NCBI GenBank assembly: GCA_964523735.1
Contig: CAZFYZ010000017.1
Location: forward strand, 1 to 46,254
Direction: 5' to 3'
DNA from: CAZFYZ01 sp964523735
Lineage (GTDB): Bacteria; Armatimonadota; UBA5829
DNA length: 46,254 bases
Shown here: positions 16,284 through 24,944 of the stretch, piece after piece
Numbering within the stretch: position 1 is the stretch's first letter
How the letters are laid out: each line of letters starts with the position of its first letter
The notes under the pieces: generated by a model
Databases searched by the model: none
Seen by the model: only the letters and a program-made list of their open reading frames with translations
Told to the model about the DNA's origin: nothing
Program-made: the position numbers and the translations under genes

Positions 16284-16469
16284 TGCCTTGGAGTTTGCTG
16301 GTTCCGTGGCGGGCCGATCGTCCGCGCTTCGAACGATTGTCCTCTTACCGCAGACACCATAGCGATTCTTAGAGAACACCTGCCGGCGGACCGGTTCTAC
16401 GGGCCCGGTGGACTGGCAGAGCGTTTGGAGGAAAGCAATTGTTCATATCACAGAGGGCTGCCAGGATAG
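16284..16469 (+). pseudogene. Possible remnant of a paralogous C-terminal segment
   Basis: After the double stop TGA TAG (16278-16283) the same frame stays open for 62 codons but has no start. Its product includes the stretch TADTIAILREHLPADRFYGPG, which resembles the preceding gene's end, SERIVQILRQRLPDEVFQRV, in the spacing of ILR and LP and in the basic/acidic pattern. The run ends inside the aminotransferase gene. A 5'-truncated duplicate is the simplest reading; chance in a GC-rich stretch cannot be excluded. No other gene is seen between 16281 and 16438. Confidence 0.35.
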
Positions 16470-17641
16470 CCCCGTCCCCCACCCTTGCCATCTCCGCCAA
16501 GGCAAAGCAGATGCAGGCGGAAGGCATCGACGTAGTCAACTTCGGAGCTGGTGAGCCGGATTTCGACACTCCTCAGCACGTCAAAGACGCCGCGATCAAG
16601 TCGCTGCAGGCTGGGTTTACCAAGTACACACCCACCTCCGGCACGCTCGATTTGAAGAAAGCGATCTGCGCCAAGCTCCAGAGAGACAATGGTCTCGAGT
16701 ATGCTCCCGCCAATGTGATAGTCTCCCTCGGCGCCAAGCACTCGATCTACAACGCCGTTCTCACGACGGTCGACCCGGGCGAAGAGGTCATCGTCCCGGC
16801 GCCTTACTGGGTGAGCTATCCGGAGATCGTTGGGATGGCAGACGCCAAGATGGTCTGCGTCGAGACCAACGAGTCCACCGGCTTCACGATGTCGATCGAC
16901 CAACTCAGGGCTGCGGTTACGCCAAAGACCCGGATGCTGATCCTCAACAGCCCCTCAAACCCGACCGGCGGGGTCTACTCCCGCGAGCAGATCGCGCAGA
17001 TTGCTGATCTTGCAGTCGAGAAGGGCTTCTACGTCCTCTCGGACGAGATCTACGAGAAAGTGCTTTACGACGGCAACGAACATGTGTCGATAGGATCACT
17101 GGGGGCTGAGATCAAGAAGCTCACGCTCACGGTGAACGGCTTCTCCAAGGCCTACTCGATGACCGGCTGGCGGCTGGGTTACGTGGCGGCTGAGAAAGAG
17201 ATCATCAGCGCGATGGAAGGCATTCAGAGCCACAGCGCGTCGAACCTGGTCTCGTTCACTCAGCCTGCCGCCGTCGCCGCCCTCGAGGGGCCGCAGAGCG
17301 TTGTCTCCGATATGGTCGCCGAGTTCGACAAGCGGCGGAAGTATATCGTGGAGCGGCTCAACGCCATCGATGGTATCACCTGCACGATGCCGGGCGGGGC
17401 GTTCTACGTGTTCCCGAACGTGTCCGGCCTCTTCGGCAAGAGCTATGAGGGCAAGGCCCTGTCAGGCTCCAAAGATGTTGAGGCCTTCGCGCTGGACGTT
17501 GCCAAGATTGCCGTTGTCGGTGGCTACGGCTTCGGCGCGGACAACTACGTCCGGCTTTCATACGCCACTTCGATGGAGAACATAGTTAAGGGCCTCGACA
17601 GGTTGGCTGAGGCCGTGGGAAAGCTCGCATCGGGGCAGTAA
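16439..17641 (+). CDS. Class I pyridoxal-phosphate aminotransferase, aspartate aminotransferase type
   Basis: A 400-residue fold-type I aminotransferase, most like the aspartate/aromatic subgroup I-gamma that moves an amino group from aspartate to 2-oxoglutarate. Landmarks are NFGAGEPDFDTPQHV, KYTPTSGTLDLKKAI, NSPSNPTGGVYS with N174, SDEIYEKVLYDG, and the cofactor lysine K237 in VNGFSKAYSMTGWRLGY, with a C-terminal arginine in NYVRLSYATS. The TTG start is supported by GGAGGAAAGCAA just upstream. Substrate specificity inside this group cannot be fixed by eye, so no symbol is given. Confidence 0.9.
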   Translation: MFISQRAARIAPSPTLAISAKAKQMQAEGIDVVNFGAGEPDFDTPQHVKDAAIKSLQAGFTKYTPTSGTLDLKKAICAKLQRDNGLEYAPANVIVSLGAKHSIYNAVLTTVDPGEEVIVPAPYWVSYPEIVGMADAKMVCVETNESTGFTMSIDQLRAAVTPKTRMLILNSPSNPTGGVYSREQIAQIADLAVEKGFYVLSDEIYEKVLYDGNEHVSIGSLGAEIKKLTLTVNGFSKAYSMTGWRLGYVAAEKEIISAMEGIQSHSASNLVSFTQPAAVAALEGPQSVVSDMVAEFDKRRKYIVERLNAIDGITCTMPGGAFYVFPNVSGLFGKSYEGKALSGSKDVEAFALDVAKIAVVGGYGFGADNYVRLSYATSMENIVKGLDRLAEAVGKLASGQ

Positions 17642-17677
17642 GTGCTCAGACTTGCAGTGATGGCTTTGGCCGTAGGC

Positions 17678-17753
17678 CCTGAGTAGCGGAGCGTATCGAA
17701 CGGGCCGGTGCTTCGGCAACGTCCTTCGATACGGTGCTCCCCACCTACTCAGG
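17678..17753. repeat. CCTGAGTAG inverted repeat
   Basis: CCTGAGTAG (17678-17686) pairs with CTACTCAGG (17745-17753) and GTATCGAA (17693-17700) with TTCGATAC (17725-17732), giving a two-tier hairpin around a GGGCCGG/CTTCGG centre. The words resemble widely dispersed REP-like repeats seen in many draft genomes. It lies after the aminotransferase but has no T-run. Confidence 0.65.
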
Positions 17754-17805
17754 ACTAACGGATGGGGATACTCAAGAAGACTGAGCTATCATGCAGAGGC
17801 AAGGC

Positions 17806-18369
17806 ATGCCTGATATCGAAGAACTCAGAGAGCGCCTCAACAGAGCCGCCGACATTGCCGATACGCTCGATCGGCGGCTGTGGGTGCTCGCCGTCATCAC
17901 GAAGGCACTCGAGCCCGCCGGGATCACACCGATCCTGGTTGGTGGAGGCGCGGTCGAGTTCTACACCGGCGGGGGCTATGCCACCAAGGACATCGATCTT
18001 GTAGTACCGGCGGCCCCGGCGTTCGGCAGAGTGTTGAGCGATCTCGGGTTCTCCCGCGAAGGGCGTCACTGGTTTCGGGACGACATTGACATTGTCCTTG
18101 AGGCACCTGGCGAGGAGCTTGCGGGCGATCTTGACCGGGTTACGCAGGTGCAGGTGGATGATCTGGTCCTGCATACCATTGGCATCGAGGACCTGATAGT
18201 CGATCGTCTGAACGCGGCCGTGCACTGGCATTCGGTCGAAGACGAACGCTGGGCGGCCAGGCTCATAGCAATGAACAAGGACGAGATCGACTTCGACTAC
18301 CTCGCGCGGCGATCATCCGAAGAAGGCACGAGCGAGGCTCTTGCACAGATACTGGCGGGTGGAACTTGA
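17806..18369 (+). CDS. Nucleotidyltransferase-fold protein
   Basis: About 187 residues with a minimal nucleotidyltransferase signature: ILVGGGAVEFYTGGGYATKD-IDLVV, that is GG followed by DxD with metal-binding aspartates, plus a later DDIDIVLEAP that could supply the third acid. Proteins of this type (DUF6036 and AbiEii-like) transfer nucleotides to RNA or protein, often as halves of toxin-antitoxin pairs. The ATG at 17806 has AGAGG six bases upstream; an ATG at 17791 in frame is the alternative. The next small gene overlaps its stop codon, which suggests a two-gene unit. Substrate unknown. Confidence 0.7.
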   Translation: MPDIEELRERLNRAADIADTLDRRLWVLAVITKALEPAGITPILVGGGAVEFYTGGGYATKDIDLVVPAAPAFGRVLSDLGFSREGRHWFRDDIDIVLEAPGEELAGDLDRVTQVQVDDLVLHTIGIEDLIVDRLNAAVHWHSVEDERWAARLIAMNKDEIDFDYLARRSSEEGTSEALAQILAGGT

Positions 18370-18617
18370 GAACCATCGACTACGCCAAGTGGAAACTGCA
18401 GCTTAAGTCGCGCCGCAAGCGGTTGCTCGATCTGGAGCAAAAGTTCGAGGGTCACGCCCCTGGCAATCGCCCGCGTGATCCCGAGAAAGACAAGCTGCTT
18501 ACCAAGCTCGACATAGCGCGTTTTGAGCGGTACCTCGCAACCGGCAAGATAGAGATCATCGGCCCAAGACATTGGAAGTGGCGGGTCGATTTTGGCAAAC
18601 CAAATGACTCTCGATAA
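18366..18617 (+). CDS. Small basic protein overlapping the nucleotidyltransferase gene
   Basis: An 83-residue protein rich in Lys and Arg, with a charged N-terminal helix (WKLQLKSRRKRLLDLEQKF) and a tryptophan-rich end (GPRHWKWRVDFG). The TTG start overlaps the TGA of the upstream gene by three bases, and its own 3' end overlaps the start of rnc. The basic character would suit nucleic acid or acidic-partner binding. No family is recognised. It could be the partner of the nucleotidyltransferase, but this rests on gene order only. Confidence 0.55.
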   Translation: MRTIDYAKWKLQLKSRRKRLLDLEQKFEGHAPGNRPRDPEKDKLLTKLDIARFERYLATGKIEIIGPRHWKWRVDFGKPNDSR

Positions 18618-19282
18618 GAAAGCACTCCGCAAGATCGCTCGGAAGTTGCGACTGGATATCCATGATTTCCCGCTGCTGCAACAAGCCCTGACGCACAAGT
18701 CTTACTTGGGTGAAGCGACGGAGGCTCTGTCCAACGAGCGGCTGGAGTTCCTGGGTGATTCGGTCCTAGGGCTAGTTGTGGCGGAATACCTGCACGCCGA
18801 GTTCCCGGAACGAGCGGAGGGTGATCTTGCCAAGGCCAAAGCCGTCGCCGTGAGTGAGCCCGTGTTGGCAGAGAGCGCCAACTCGCTGGGCCTGGCTGAG
18901 ATGGTTCTGATGAGCAGCGGCGAGGAGGCCAGCGGCGGCCGGAAGCGGCTGTCCATACTGGCCGATACGTTCGAGGCTCTCGTGGCGGTCATCTACCTCG
19001 ACTGCGGGCTGGAGGCTGCCAGACAGTTCGTGCTGCGTGCGCTGGAATCGATCCTGCAGGACATCGAGCGCAAGGAACACATCCGCGATTACAAGACCCT
19101 TCTCCAGGAACACACTCAGGGCCAGCACAAGAAGGCTCCGCTTTATGTCGTGATCGACGAGAAGGGTGCAGATCACGACAAGACATTTACCGTGGAAGCA
19201 CGCCTCGACGAGGTTATCCTTGGTCGCGGGGAGGGAAAGAGCAAGAAGCGTGCGTGCCTTGGGTTGCCGGATGTATTTGCTT
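18592..19282 (+). CDS. rnc: Ribonuclease III, 3' end lost at the sequence gap
   Basis: RNase III cleaves double-stranded RNA in rRNA and mRNA processing. The catalytic signature NERLEFLGDSVLGLVVAEYL is present, as is the second metal-site region SILADTFEALVAVIYLDCG. The double-stranded RNA binding domain begins at DYKTLLQEHTQGQHKKAPLY and reaches GRGEGKSKKRA, after which the expected alanine-rich helix is replaced by unrelated residues (CLGLPDVFA) just before the N run. That end is probably assembly error. The start may be TTG 18592 or ATG 18604; neither has a strong ribosome site. The position after the fab genes is conserved in Firmicutes. Confidence 0.9.
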
Positions 19283-19292
19283 NNNNNNNNNN
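19283..19292. other. Assembly gap of 10 N
   Basis: Ten undetermined bases join the rnc fragment to the mtnP fragment. The reading frame happens to stay open across it, which would create a false rnc-mtnP fusion protein. Ten is probably a placeholder, so the true distance, orientation certainty and any genes lost here are unknown. Confidence 0.95.
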
Positions 19293-20082
19293 GGCCGAGA
19301 TAGGTGTCTTTGGAGGCACCGGGTTCTACTCCCTGATGGACAAGTTCGATGAGGTCAAGGTCGAGACGCCTTACGGCGCCCCCAGTGATCTCGTTGCGCT
19401 GGGAGAGGTCGCGGGCAGAAGAGTCGCCTTCCTGCCGCGCCACGGCAAGCTCCATCAGCATCCCCCGCACATGATCCCCTATCGCGCAAACATGTGGGCG
19501 ATGAAGCAGCTTGGCGTGACGCGAATCATCGGCCCGAACGCTGTCGGCAGCCTGCAGGCAAACATCAAGCCCGGCGATTTCGTTGTCTGTGACCAGTTCA
19601 TCGATCGCACCTCCGGCCGGAAAGACACCTTCTACGATGGCCCCGTAACCACCCATGTCTCGTCAGCCGAACCCTACTGCAAGATCCTCAGGGACTTGGC
19701 GGTCCAGATCGGCCGCGAACAGGGTGTTACGATGCACGATGGCGGCACCTGTGTGGTCGTTCAAGGCCCGCGATTCTCCACCCGCGCCGAGAGCCTCTGG
19801 TTCACGAAGATGGGTTGGCACGTGGTGAATATGACGCAGTACCCGGAGTGCATCCTCGCGCTCGAGCAGGAGATCTGCTACGTTAACATCGCCCTCATCA
19901 CCGACTATGATGTTGGCATTGTGGCTGAGGGTGGCGCCGAACCCGTCAACGCCGCCGACATCATCAAAGTCCTCAACGCCAACAACGAGCGTGTGAAAGA
20001 CCTGATCTGCGAAATGATCGTCCGCATGCCTGACACCCGCGACTGCCCCTGCGCCACCGCGCTCAAGTACGCGAGGCTGTGA
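19293..20082 (+). CDS. mtnP: S-methyl-5'-thioadenosine phosphorylase, 5' end lost at the gap
   Basis: MtnP splits methylthioadenosine with phosphate into adenine and 5-methylthioribose 1-phosphate. The visible part begins AEIGVFGGTGFYSLMD, very near the usual N-terminus, and has LPRHGKLHQHPPHMIPYRAN, the phosphate and base site regions GTCVVVQGPRFSTRAES and VNMTQYPECILALEQE, and YDVGIVAEGGAEPV. About 262 residues are present, close to family length, so only a few codons are missing. Its stop overlaps the start of mtnA. Confidence 0.93.
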
Positions 20083-21119
20083 CGGTGAACCGCACGGTTG
20101 ACTACATCAACGGCCGCGTCGTCATGATCGACCAGACCCTAATCCCCCATGAGCTGGCGACCATCGAGCTTACAACCCCCAAGGAGGTTGCCGACGCCAT
20201 CAGCACGATGAAGGTCCGCGGCGCGCCGGCAATTGGCGTCGCCGCGGCGTTAGGTGTAGCATTGGCGGCAAGAAACGCAACGTCAGACGATCCCAAGGCG
20301 ATACTCGAGGCCATCCAGCAAGCGGCATCGATGCTCAAGAGCACAAGGCCGACCGCCGTAAACCTGTTCTGGGGGATCGACCGGATGCTCGAGTTCGCGA
20401 GGACCTGCGCAGCGAGTGGTTGCTCCGGCGAATCGATGCAGCGGGAGATAGAAGAGCTTGCTCAAGCGATGGTCGCCGAAGACGAGAAGACCTGCCGCAG
20501 GATCGGCGAGCACGGGGCGACGCTACTGCCTGACGAGGGCAACGTGCTCACCCATTGCAACGCCGGGGCTCTGGCATGTGTTTCATATGGCACGGCACTT
20601 GGGGTGATACGAGCGGCAGTCGCGGCGGGAAAGAAGATCCACGTTTACTCCGACGAGACCCGACCTCGTCTGCAGGGCATGAAGCTCACCTGCTTCGAGC
20701 TTGCTCGTGACGGGATTCCCGTGACGGTAATCTCGGATGGCATGGCAGGCTCGCTGATGCGCTCCGGGTGCATTGACTGCGTCGTCGTGGGAGCGGATCG
20801 GATTGCGTCGAACGGCGATGTTGCGAACAAGATCGGGACCTACTCTGTTGCAGTTCTTGCGAAACATCACGGCATCCCGTTCTACGTCGCCGCGCCAGTC
20901 TCCACCATCGACTTCTCGCTGAAGTCGGGCGATCAGATTCCCATCGAGGAGCGCTCGCACGAGGAAGTCACCCACATCGATGGTCACAGAATCTGCCCCA
21001 CAGGCGTCCAAGTGATCAACCCCAGCTTCGATGTCACCCCCGCCGAGCAAGTCACCGCGATCATCACTGAGAAGGGTATAGCCCGCCCGCCGTACAAGCT
21101 AAGCCTGAAAGCTGAGTAA
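20079..21119 (+). CDS. mtnA: Methylthioribose-1-phosphate isomerase
   Basis: MtnA converts 5-methylthioribose 1-phosphate to methylthioribulose 1-phosphate in methionine salvage. The 346-residue protein belongs to the eIF2B-like family. The catalytic C160 lies in LTHCNAGALACVSYGTALG and D240 in VVVGADRIASNGDVANKIG; the N-terminal RGAPAIGVAAALGVALA is typical. The GTG start overlaps the mtnP stop (GTGA), evidence for translational coupling. Later enzymes of the pathway (MtnB and onward) are not in the window. Confidence 0.95.
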   Translation: MTVNRTVDYINGRVVMIDQTLIPHELATIELTTPKEVADAISTMKVRGAPAIGVAAALGVALAARNATSDDPKAILEAIQQAASMLKSTRPTAVNLFWGIDRMLEFARTCAASGCSGESMQREIEELAQAMVAEDEKTCRRIGEHGATLLPDEGNVLTHCNAGALACVSYGTALGVIRAAVAAGKKIHVYSDETRPRLQGMKLTCFELARDGIPVTVISDGMAGSLMRSGCIDCVVVGADRIASNGDVANKIGTYSVAVLAKHHGIPFYVAAPVSTIDFSLKSGDQIPIEERSHEEVTHIDGHRICPTGVQVINPSFDVTPAEQVTAIITEKGIARPPYKLSLKAE

Positions 21120-21221
21120 CCAGTCGAAGGTCTCGAGTGGAGAAGTCCGGAGACGAACCTTGTGCTTGATGCGTGGGGTCTTTCCACTTCTCACTCCGAA
21201 CTGGTCACTGCCGGAGGCGCC

Positions 21222-21746
21222 ATGATCAGCGAAGCGACGATGAAAGAACTCATCCGCGATATCCCCGACTTCCCCTCGCCGGGGATTCTCTTCCGCGACA
21301 TTACTCCTGTGCTTCAGGACCCCAAGGCCTTTGGTGAGGTCGTTTCCTCAATGGCGGATTGTGTCAAAGCGTCCAATCCGGACGTGATAGTCGGCATCGA
21401 ATCCCGTGGCTTCATTATCGGAGCACCGATTGCGCTGGAGCTTGGCGTAGGCTTCGTGCCCGTCCGCAAGGCCGGCAAGCTTCCTGCCGACACCATCAAA
21501 GCCGAGTATGCGCTGGAGTACGGCACCAATGCTGTCGAGATCCATCGTGACGCGATCGAACCGGGCATGCGTATCGTCATCGTGGACGACCTCTTGGCCA
21601 CGGGAGGAACAGCTAAGGCCGCGGCTGAGCTAGTCGAGGAGCTTGGCGGGGTTGTCGCCGGCATGTGCTTCCTGATCGAACTCTCCTTCCTGAATGGCCG
21701 CAGACCGCTCGACGGATATGACGTGCAGACACTGGTCAAGTACTGA
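21222..21746 (+). CDS. apt: Adenine phosphoribosyltransferase
   Basis: Apt joins adenine to PRPP to make AMP. The 174-residue length is standard. The N-terminal ELIRDIPDFPSPGILFRDIT and the PRPP loop RIVIVDDLLATGGTAKAAAE are exact family signatures. The ATG at 21222 has GGAGG five bases upstream. It follows mtnP and mtnA, so adenine released from methylthioadenosine can be recovered at once. The 100-base gap from mtnA contains an imperfect inverted repeat (GTGGAGAAG with CTTCTCAC). Confidence 0.96.
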   Translation: MISEATMKELIRDIPDFPSPGILFRDITPVLQDPKAFGEVVSSMADCVKASNPDVIVGIESRGFIIGAPIALELGVGFVPVRKAGKLPADTIKAEYALEYGTNAVEIHRDAIEPGMRIVIVDDLLATGGTAKAAAELVEELGGVVAGMCFLIELSFLNGRRPLDGYDVQTLVKY

Positions 21747-21881
21747 TCCGGCTGAGGCCGTCCCGCTGAGTGACCAGAGAGATGGAACGTAGAGCTCGCC
21801 TCTAGCGTCAGTCAAACTAGTAGTTCCGTCGGCTATTTTGTCGGCTCGCCGGTGGAAGAAGTACAGGGGAGGTATCTTACC

Positions 21882-22967
21882 ATGTCAGTCTCATCGCGTC
21901 GTATGCTCGTTCTGGCGATTCTACTGATCTCTCTCGCGTCGATCCCGACGCAGGCAATGGCAATCACGCTTGGCACGGAGGTGTTCCGTGGCGCAGCCAT
22001 AGGAACCGCCGTCGCGGCGACTGCTCCTCAGTTGAACAAGTTCGTCAACACAGTCACCTTCCAGGGCACTCCTCCGCGAGGCCTATCCACCAAAGTTGTG
22101 CCGATCCTGAGCGTCGGCGAGAAGGGCTACGTGGGCGCCGCGCAGATAGCGGGCCCGGCGGCCGATGTCAACCGGACCAAGGCCATTTGGGCCTATGACG
22201 ACAACTTCAGCGGCAACGAGTTTCGGCTGAGAATACTCGTGCCGACCGCCAGCTACAATCCACTGCAGCTCTCGAAAGTTCAGGGAGTCGGCATAACGGC
22301 CGTGATCGATGTCTCCCTCAATGGGCAGTGGAAAGGCGAGACCTACAGCCGCAGCATCGGCGCCGGCGACGTAATCAAAGCCGCTGCAGTCGCGGCAGCC
22401 ATTAATGCTGCAGCAAATCCCATCAATAAGGCCATCAATACGGTAACCGGCGGCGCTGAGGGCACGACCAAGGTCGTTCCAATCATCAGCGTTGGTGAGA
22501 AGGCTTACATCGGCGGGGTCCAGGTCGCGGGATCACGTGCGGCAGTAGCACAGGTCAAGGCAGGCTATCAGTATGAGGCAGCCTTTGACACGGGCAAGTA
22601 CCGGATCAAGGCTTTCGTGCCGTCAAATTCGCTGAATCCGCTCAAGATCTCGCGAGTGAAGGGCGTCGGCATCACAGCGATCATCGACACCAGTATTGCA
22701 CAGCAGGAGCGCGTTCGTGAGCGCCAGGGCCATTGGCGATCTGTCAAGGCCAACTACAAGCCCATGGGGACAAGCATAAAGCTGGCGTTCGAGCCGGAGC
22801 GGCTTCAGGCCGAGCGCCGTGACCGCGGCCTTCACAAGGGCTGGTATAAGGGCAAGGGCAACCTGAAGCATGATCACGAGGTCAAGAAGAGCAAGGCACC
22901 GGCCAAGCCGATTGTCAGGATCGACATCAAGGAAGACAACCGCAGCAAGGGCAAAGGAAAGAAATAG
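21882..22967 (+). CDS. Exported protein with a duplicated domain and a basic tail
   Basis: A 361-residue protein with a Sec signal peptide (cleavage near QAMA, residue 27). Two copies of a domain of about 110 residues follow (about 34-147 and 162-273). Matching stations are NKFVNTVTF and NKAINTVTG, VVPILSVGEKGYVGAAQIAG and VVPIISVGEKAYIGGVQVAG, and KVQGVGITAVIDVSL and RVKGVGITAIIDTSI. The last 80 residues are very rich in Lys, Arg and His (RRDRGLHKGWYKGKGNLKHD), suggesting binding to RNA, DNA, polyanionic polysaccharide or the cell wall. GGGGAGG precedes the ATG at 21882. No family is recognised; the domain may be lineage-specific. It leads a run of four exported-protein genes. Confidence 0.7.
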   Translation: MSVSSRRMLVLAILLISLASIPTQAMAITLGTEVFRGAAIGTAVAATAPQLNKFVNTVTFQGTPPRGLSTKVVPILSVGEKGYVGAAQIAGPAADVNRTKAIWAYDDNFSGNEFRLRILVPTASYNPLQLSKVQGVGITAVIDVSLNGQWKGETYSRSIGAGDVIKAAAVAAAINAAANPINKAINTVTGGAEGTTKVVPIISVGEKAYIGGVQVAGSRAAVAQVKAGYQYEAAFDTGKYRIKAFVPSNSLNPLKISRVKGVGITAIIDTSIAQQERVRERQGHWRSVKANYKPMGTSIKLAFEPERLQAERRDRGLHKGWYKGKGNLKHDHEVKKSKAPAKPIVRIDIKEDNRSKGKGKK

Positions 22968-23087
22968 AGTCGCCGACAAGTGAATGTGGTAAACTGAGGT
23001 CGGGTCTGCAACCGCGCACCCGGCCTTACGTCTGTACCAAGTAGCGTTAGCCGGATACGTGCCCGCTCTCGCTAGGGAGGTTTTGCG

Positions 23088-24014
23088 ATGAAGACGTGTA
23101 ACGCTGCCTCGCTGGCCATCTTGCTCTCTGCCCTCTGCTCCGCCGCTTTCGCATATCAGCCGGGCGACCCCATCCCCGAGAAACGCATCGCCGTGATGAA
23201 CCTTAAGGTCTCGGGCGACTACTCGGAGCAGGTGCAGGACTGGCTGCCCGCCCTGATTGAGGACCAACTCCTGAAGCAGGGCTGGACCCTCGTGGTGCGT
23301 GGCGAGAGAATGCAGCACGTTCAGGATGAACGCTCGCTTCCCGGCGTCAGAGAAGGCACGAGGCCGCCGGACAATGAGATCTTGGGGGCGACAGCCTTTG
23401 TCGAACTCGCGGCCAGAGTCCAGGTCAAAGATATCCAGGGAGCCATCGGCTTCAAGTACTTCACCCTCGGCGACTATGCACGGGCATCCATTGATCTCAC
23501 CGGCCAGATCGTCGATCCTTCCACTGGCGTGCTCAAGTCATCGCTGACCGTGGGCGGCAGCGCGAGCGGACTCAAGACAGCGGCTGTCGTTACCATAGGC
23601 AGCGACTGGCGGATCGGCGCCGGCGGCTACAACATCAATGGAGTGCGCAAGAGCCTGGTGGGGAAGGCGGCGGACCAGGCCGCCTGCAAGCTGGTCGAGA
23701 AGCTGAAGACAATGTACCCGTCCATCCCCGGACAGATCGTTCCGGGACAAAGCTACTCCGGTCCCGTTCAGCCGGCCTCGACAACAGTTGCCGCAGCCCC
23801 GGCGACATCGACCATGCTCATCGAGTTGCCTGATGCAGCTTCGGCGAGATCGGGGGACCGGTACGGTATCTACAGGGCAGACGTCATGGTCGCTGAGGTT
23901 GAAATCATACGCCTTGCGGGCAAGCGGGCCGAGGCCAAGGTGATCACCCAATCGAGCGCAATCCTGGGCTCTGACGTTGCACGGAAGATGCCTGTGGTGA
24001 TAAAGGCGGAGTAG
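23088..24014 (+). CDS. Exported CsgG-like protein
   Basis: A 308-residue protein with a Sec signal peptide ending at AAFA (residue 22). The mature start EKRIAVMNLKVSGDYSEQV followed by LIEDQLLKQGWTLVVRGER fits the CsgG/TolB-like fold of outer membrane secretion and stress-associated proteins. The C-terminal part (RSGDRYGIYRADVMVAEVEI) resembles the small beta domain of FlgT-type proteins. No lipobox cysteine is seen, unlike true CsgG, so it may be periplasmic. GGGAGG precedes the ATG. The 120-base gap upstream holds a GC hairpin (22998-23025) without a T-run. The partner substrate is unknown. Confidence 0.65.
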   Translation: MKTCNAASLAILLSALCSAAFAYQPGDPIPEKRIAVMNLKVSGDYSEQVQDWLPALIEDQLLKQGWTLVVRGERMQHVQDERSLPGVREGTRPPDNEILGATAFVELAARVQVKDIQGAIGFKYFTLGDYARASIDLTGQIVDPSTGVLKSSLTVGGSASGLKTAAVVTIGSDWRIGAGGYNINGVRKSLVGKAADQAACKLVEKLKTMYPSIPGQIVPGQSYSGPVQPASTTVAAAPATSTMLIELPDAASARSGDRYGIYRADVMVAEVEIIRLAGKRAEAKVITQSSAILGSDVARKMPVVIKAE

Positions 24015-24155
24015 CGTCGGGCGAATGACTGAGGAGTTGGGACTGACACGCAGCTCTATGCCTGCTGCGTTTCTGCCCGGCGCGTGCCGGGTACAAGTGG
24101 CCTTGCACACAGACGCGCAACTGAAAGCGCGCAGCACATTAGGGAGGCCACTGAT

Positions 24156-24872
24156 TTGCGAGCCACACGACTTCTGATCCTCACCACGCTAGCCATCCTG
24201 TCATTTGCGCCTGCCTGCCTCGCGCAGTATCCGGGCTCCAGCCAGGACCCGAACATCCGACGCCGCTACATGCCGGTCACACTGACCCAGCAGGGCTGGC
24301 GCGATCACGCCTACGACCTGCTGTACCCGTCGTTTCGGTATGCGTTCGCGCGGTTCAGCTTCTACGGGGTCTACTCGCCCAACCGGCTGATCATCGGGCG
24401 GCGCTGCACGATCAGATTCGACACTTCCACCGCAAGCATCTCCCGCCTGTGCAGATTCCTGCCACAGACCGGGCCATCCGGATCGCTGAGGATCAACTAC
24501 ATCAGCCCGTGGGCCCGGACCCAGGCTGGGGCGTTGGCCGGCGAGGTGGTCGCGCTCACGCTGAACATCGCCTACAACGACGAGCGCCTGATGCCCCGGC
24601 AACCGGGCTATGACCTTGAGCTATTCGTCATTGCGGCAGGCCAGATGAGAGGCCGCACGGTCGGCCAGGTGCTTGACGTTGCCGACAGGATCCTGGGCGG
24701 CGACTCGCCGCGGGCCTACGGATTGGCAAACCACGAGGCGATCACCTCGATAGTGCGGGCGATCAACGCCAACTACGAGTTCACCAACTACAGCACGTTC
24801 TGGGACCGCGGCTACCTGATCCCGAACCGCTACGGCATGGCGGAGCCGCCGCACGCTCCTCGCGTGCCGTAG
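24156..24872 (+). CDS. Exported protein of unknown function
   Basis: A 238-residue protein with a signal peptide (RLLILTTLAILSFAPACLA, cleavage near residue 23). The middle shows a beta-rich region (RLIIGRRCTIRFDTSTASIS). The second half, AGEVVALTLNIAYND, GQVLDVADRILGG, then AINANYEF, has the spacing of a helical segment often found next to adhesion or anchoring modules in secreted bacterial proteins; this is a pattern match by eye. The TTG start is chosen because AGGGAGG lies eight bases upstream and the signal peptide begins there. Confidence 0.6.
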   Translation: MRATRLLILTTLAILSFAPACLAQYPGSSQDPNIRRRYMPVTLTQQGWRDHAYDLLYPSFRYAFARFSFYGVYSPNRLIIGRRCTIRFDTSTASISRLCRFLPQTGPSGSLRINYISPWARTQAGALAGEVVALTLNIAYNDERLMPRQPGYDLELFVIAAGQMRGRTVGQVLDVADRILGGDSPRAYGLANHEAITSIVRAINANYEFTNYSTFWDRGYLIPNRYGMAEPPHAPRVP

Positions 24873-24886
24873 CGTTAATCACGAGT

Positions 24887-24916
24887 TTGGCAATAGCGAC
24901 AACCGGGCACTATGTT
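24887..24916 (+). promoter_or_regulatory. Possible promoter of the beta-helix gene
   Basis: TTGGCA and TATGTT with an 18-base spacer lie 29 bases before the ATG at 24945. The match is moderate. Confidence 0.35.
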
Positions 24917-24944
24917 CCTACTTCACTCGTCAGGAGCATAGCTG

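Noticed and set aside
18592..20082. An RNase III-MTA phosphorylase fusion protein
   Set aside because: The continuity depends on ten N; both halves are separate, normally independent enzymes.
22998..23025. GGTCGGGT...ACCCGGCC hairpin as a terminator before the CsgG-like gene
   Set aside because: The stem is only eight base pairs with one wobble and no T-run follows.
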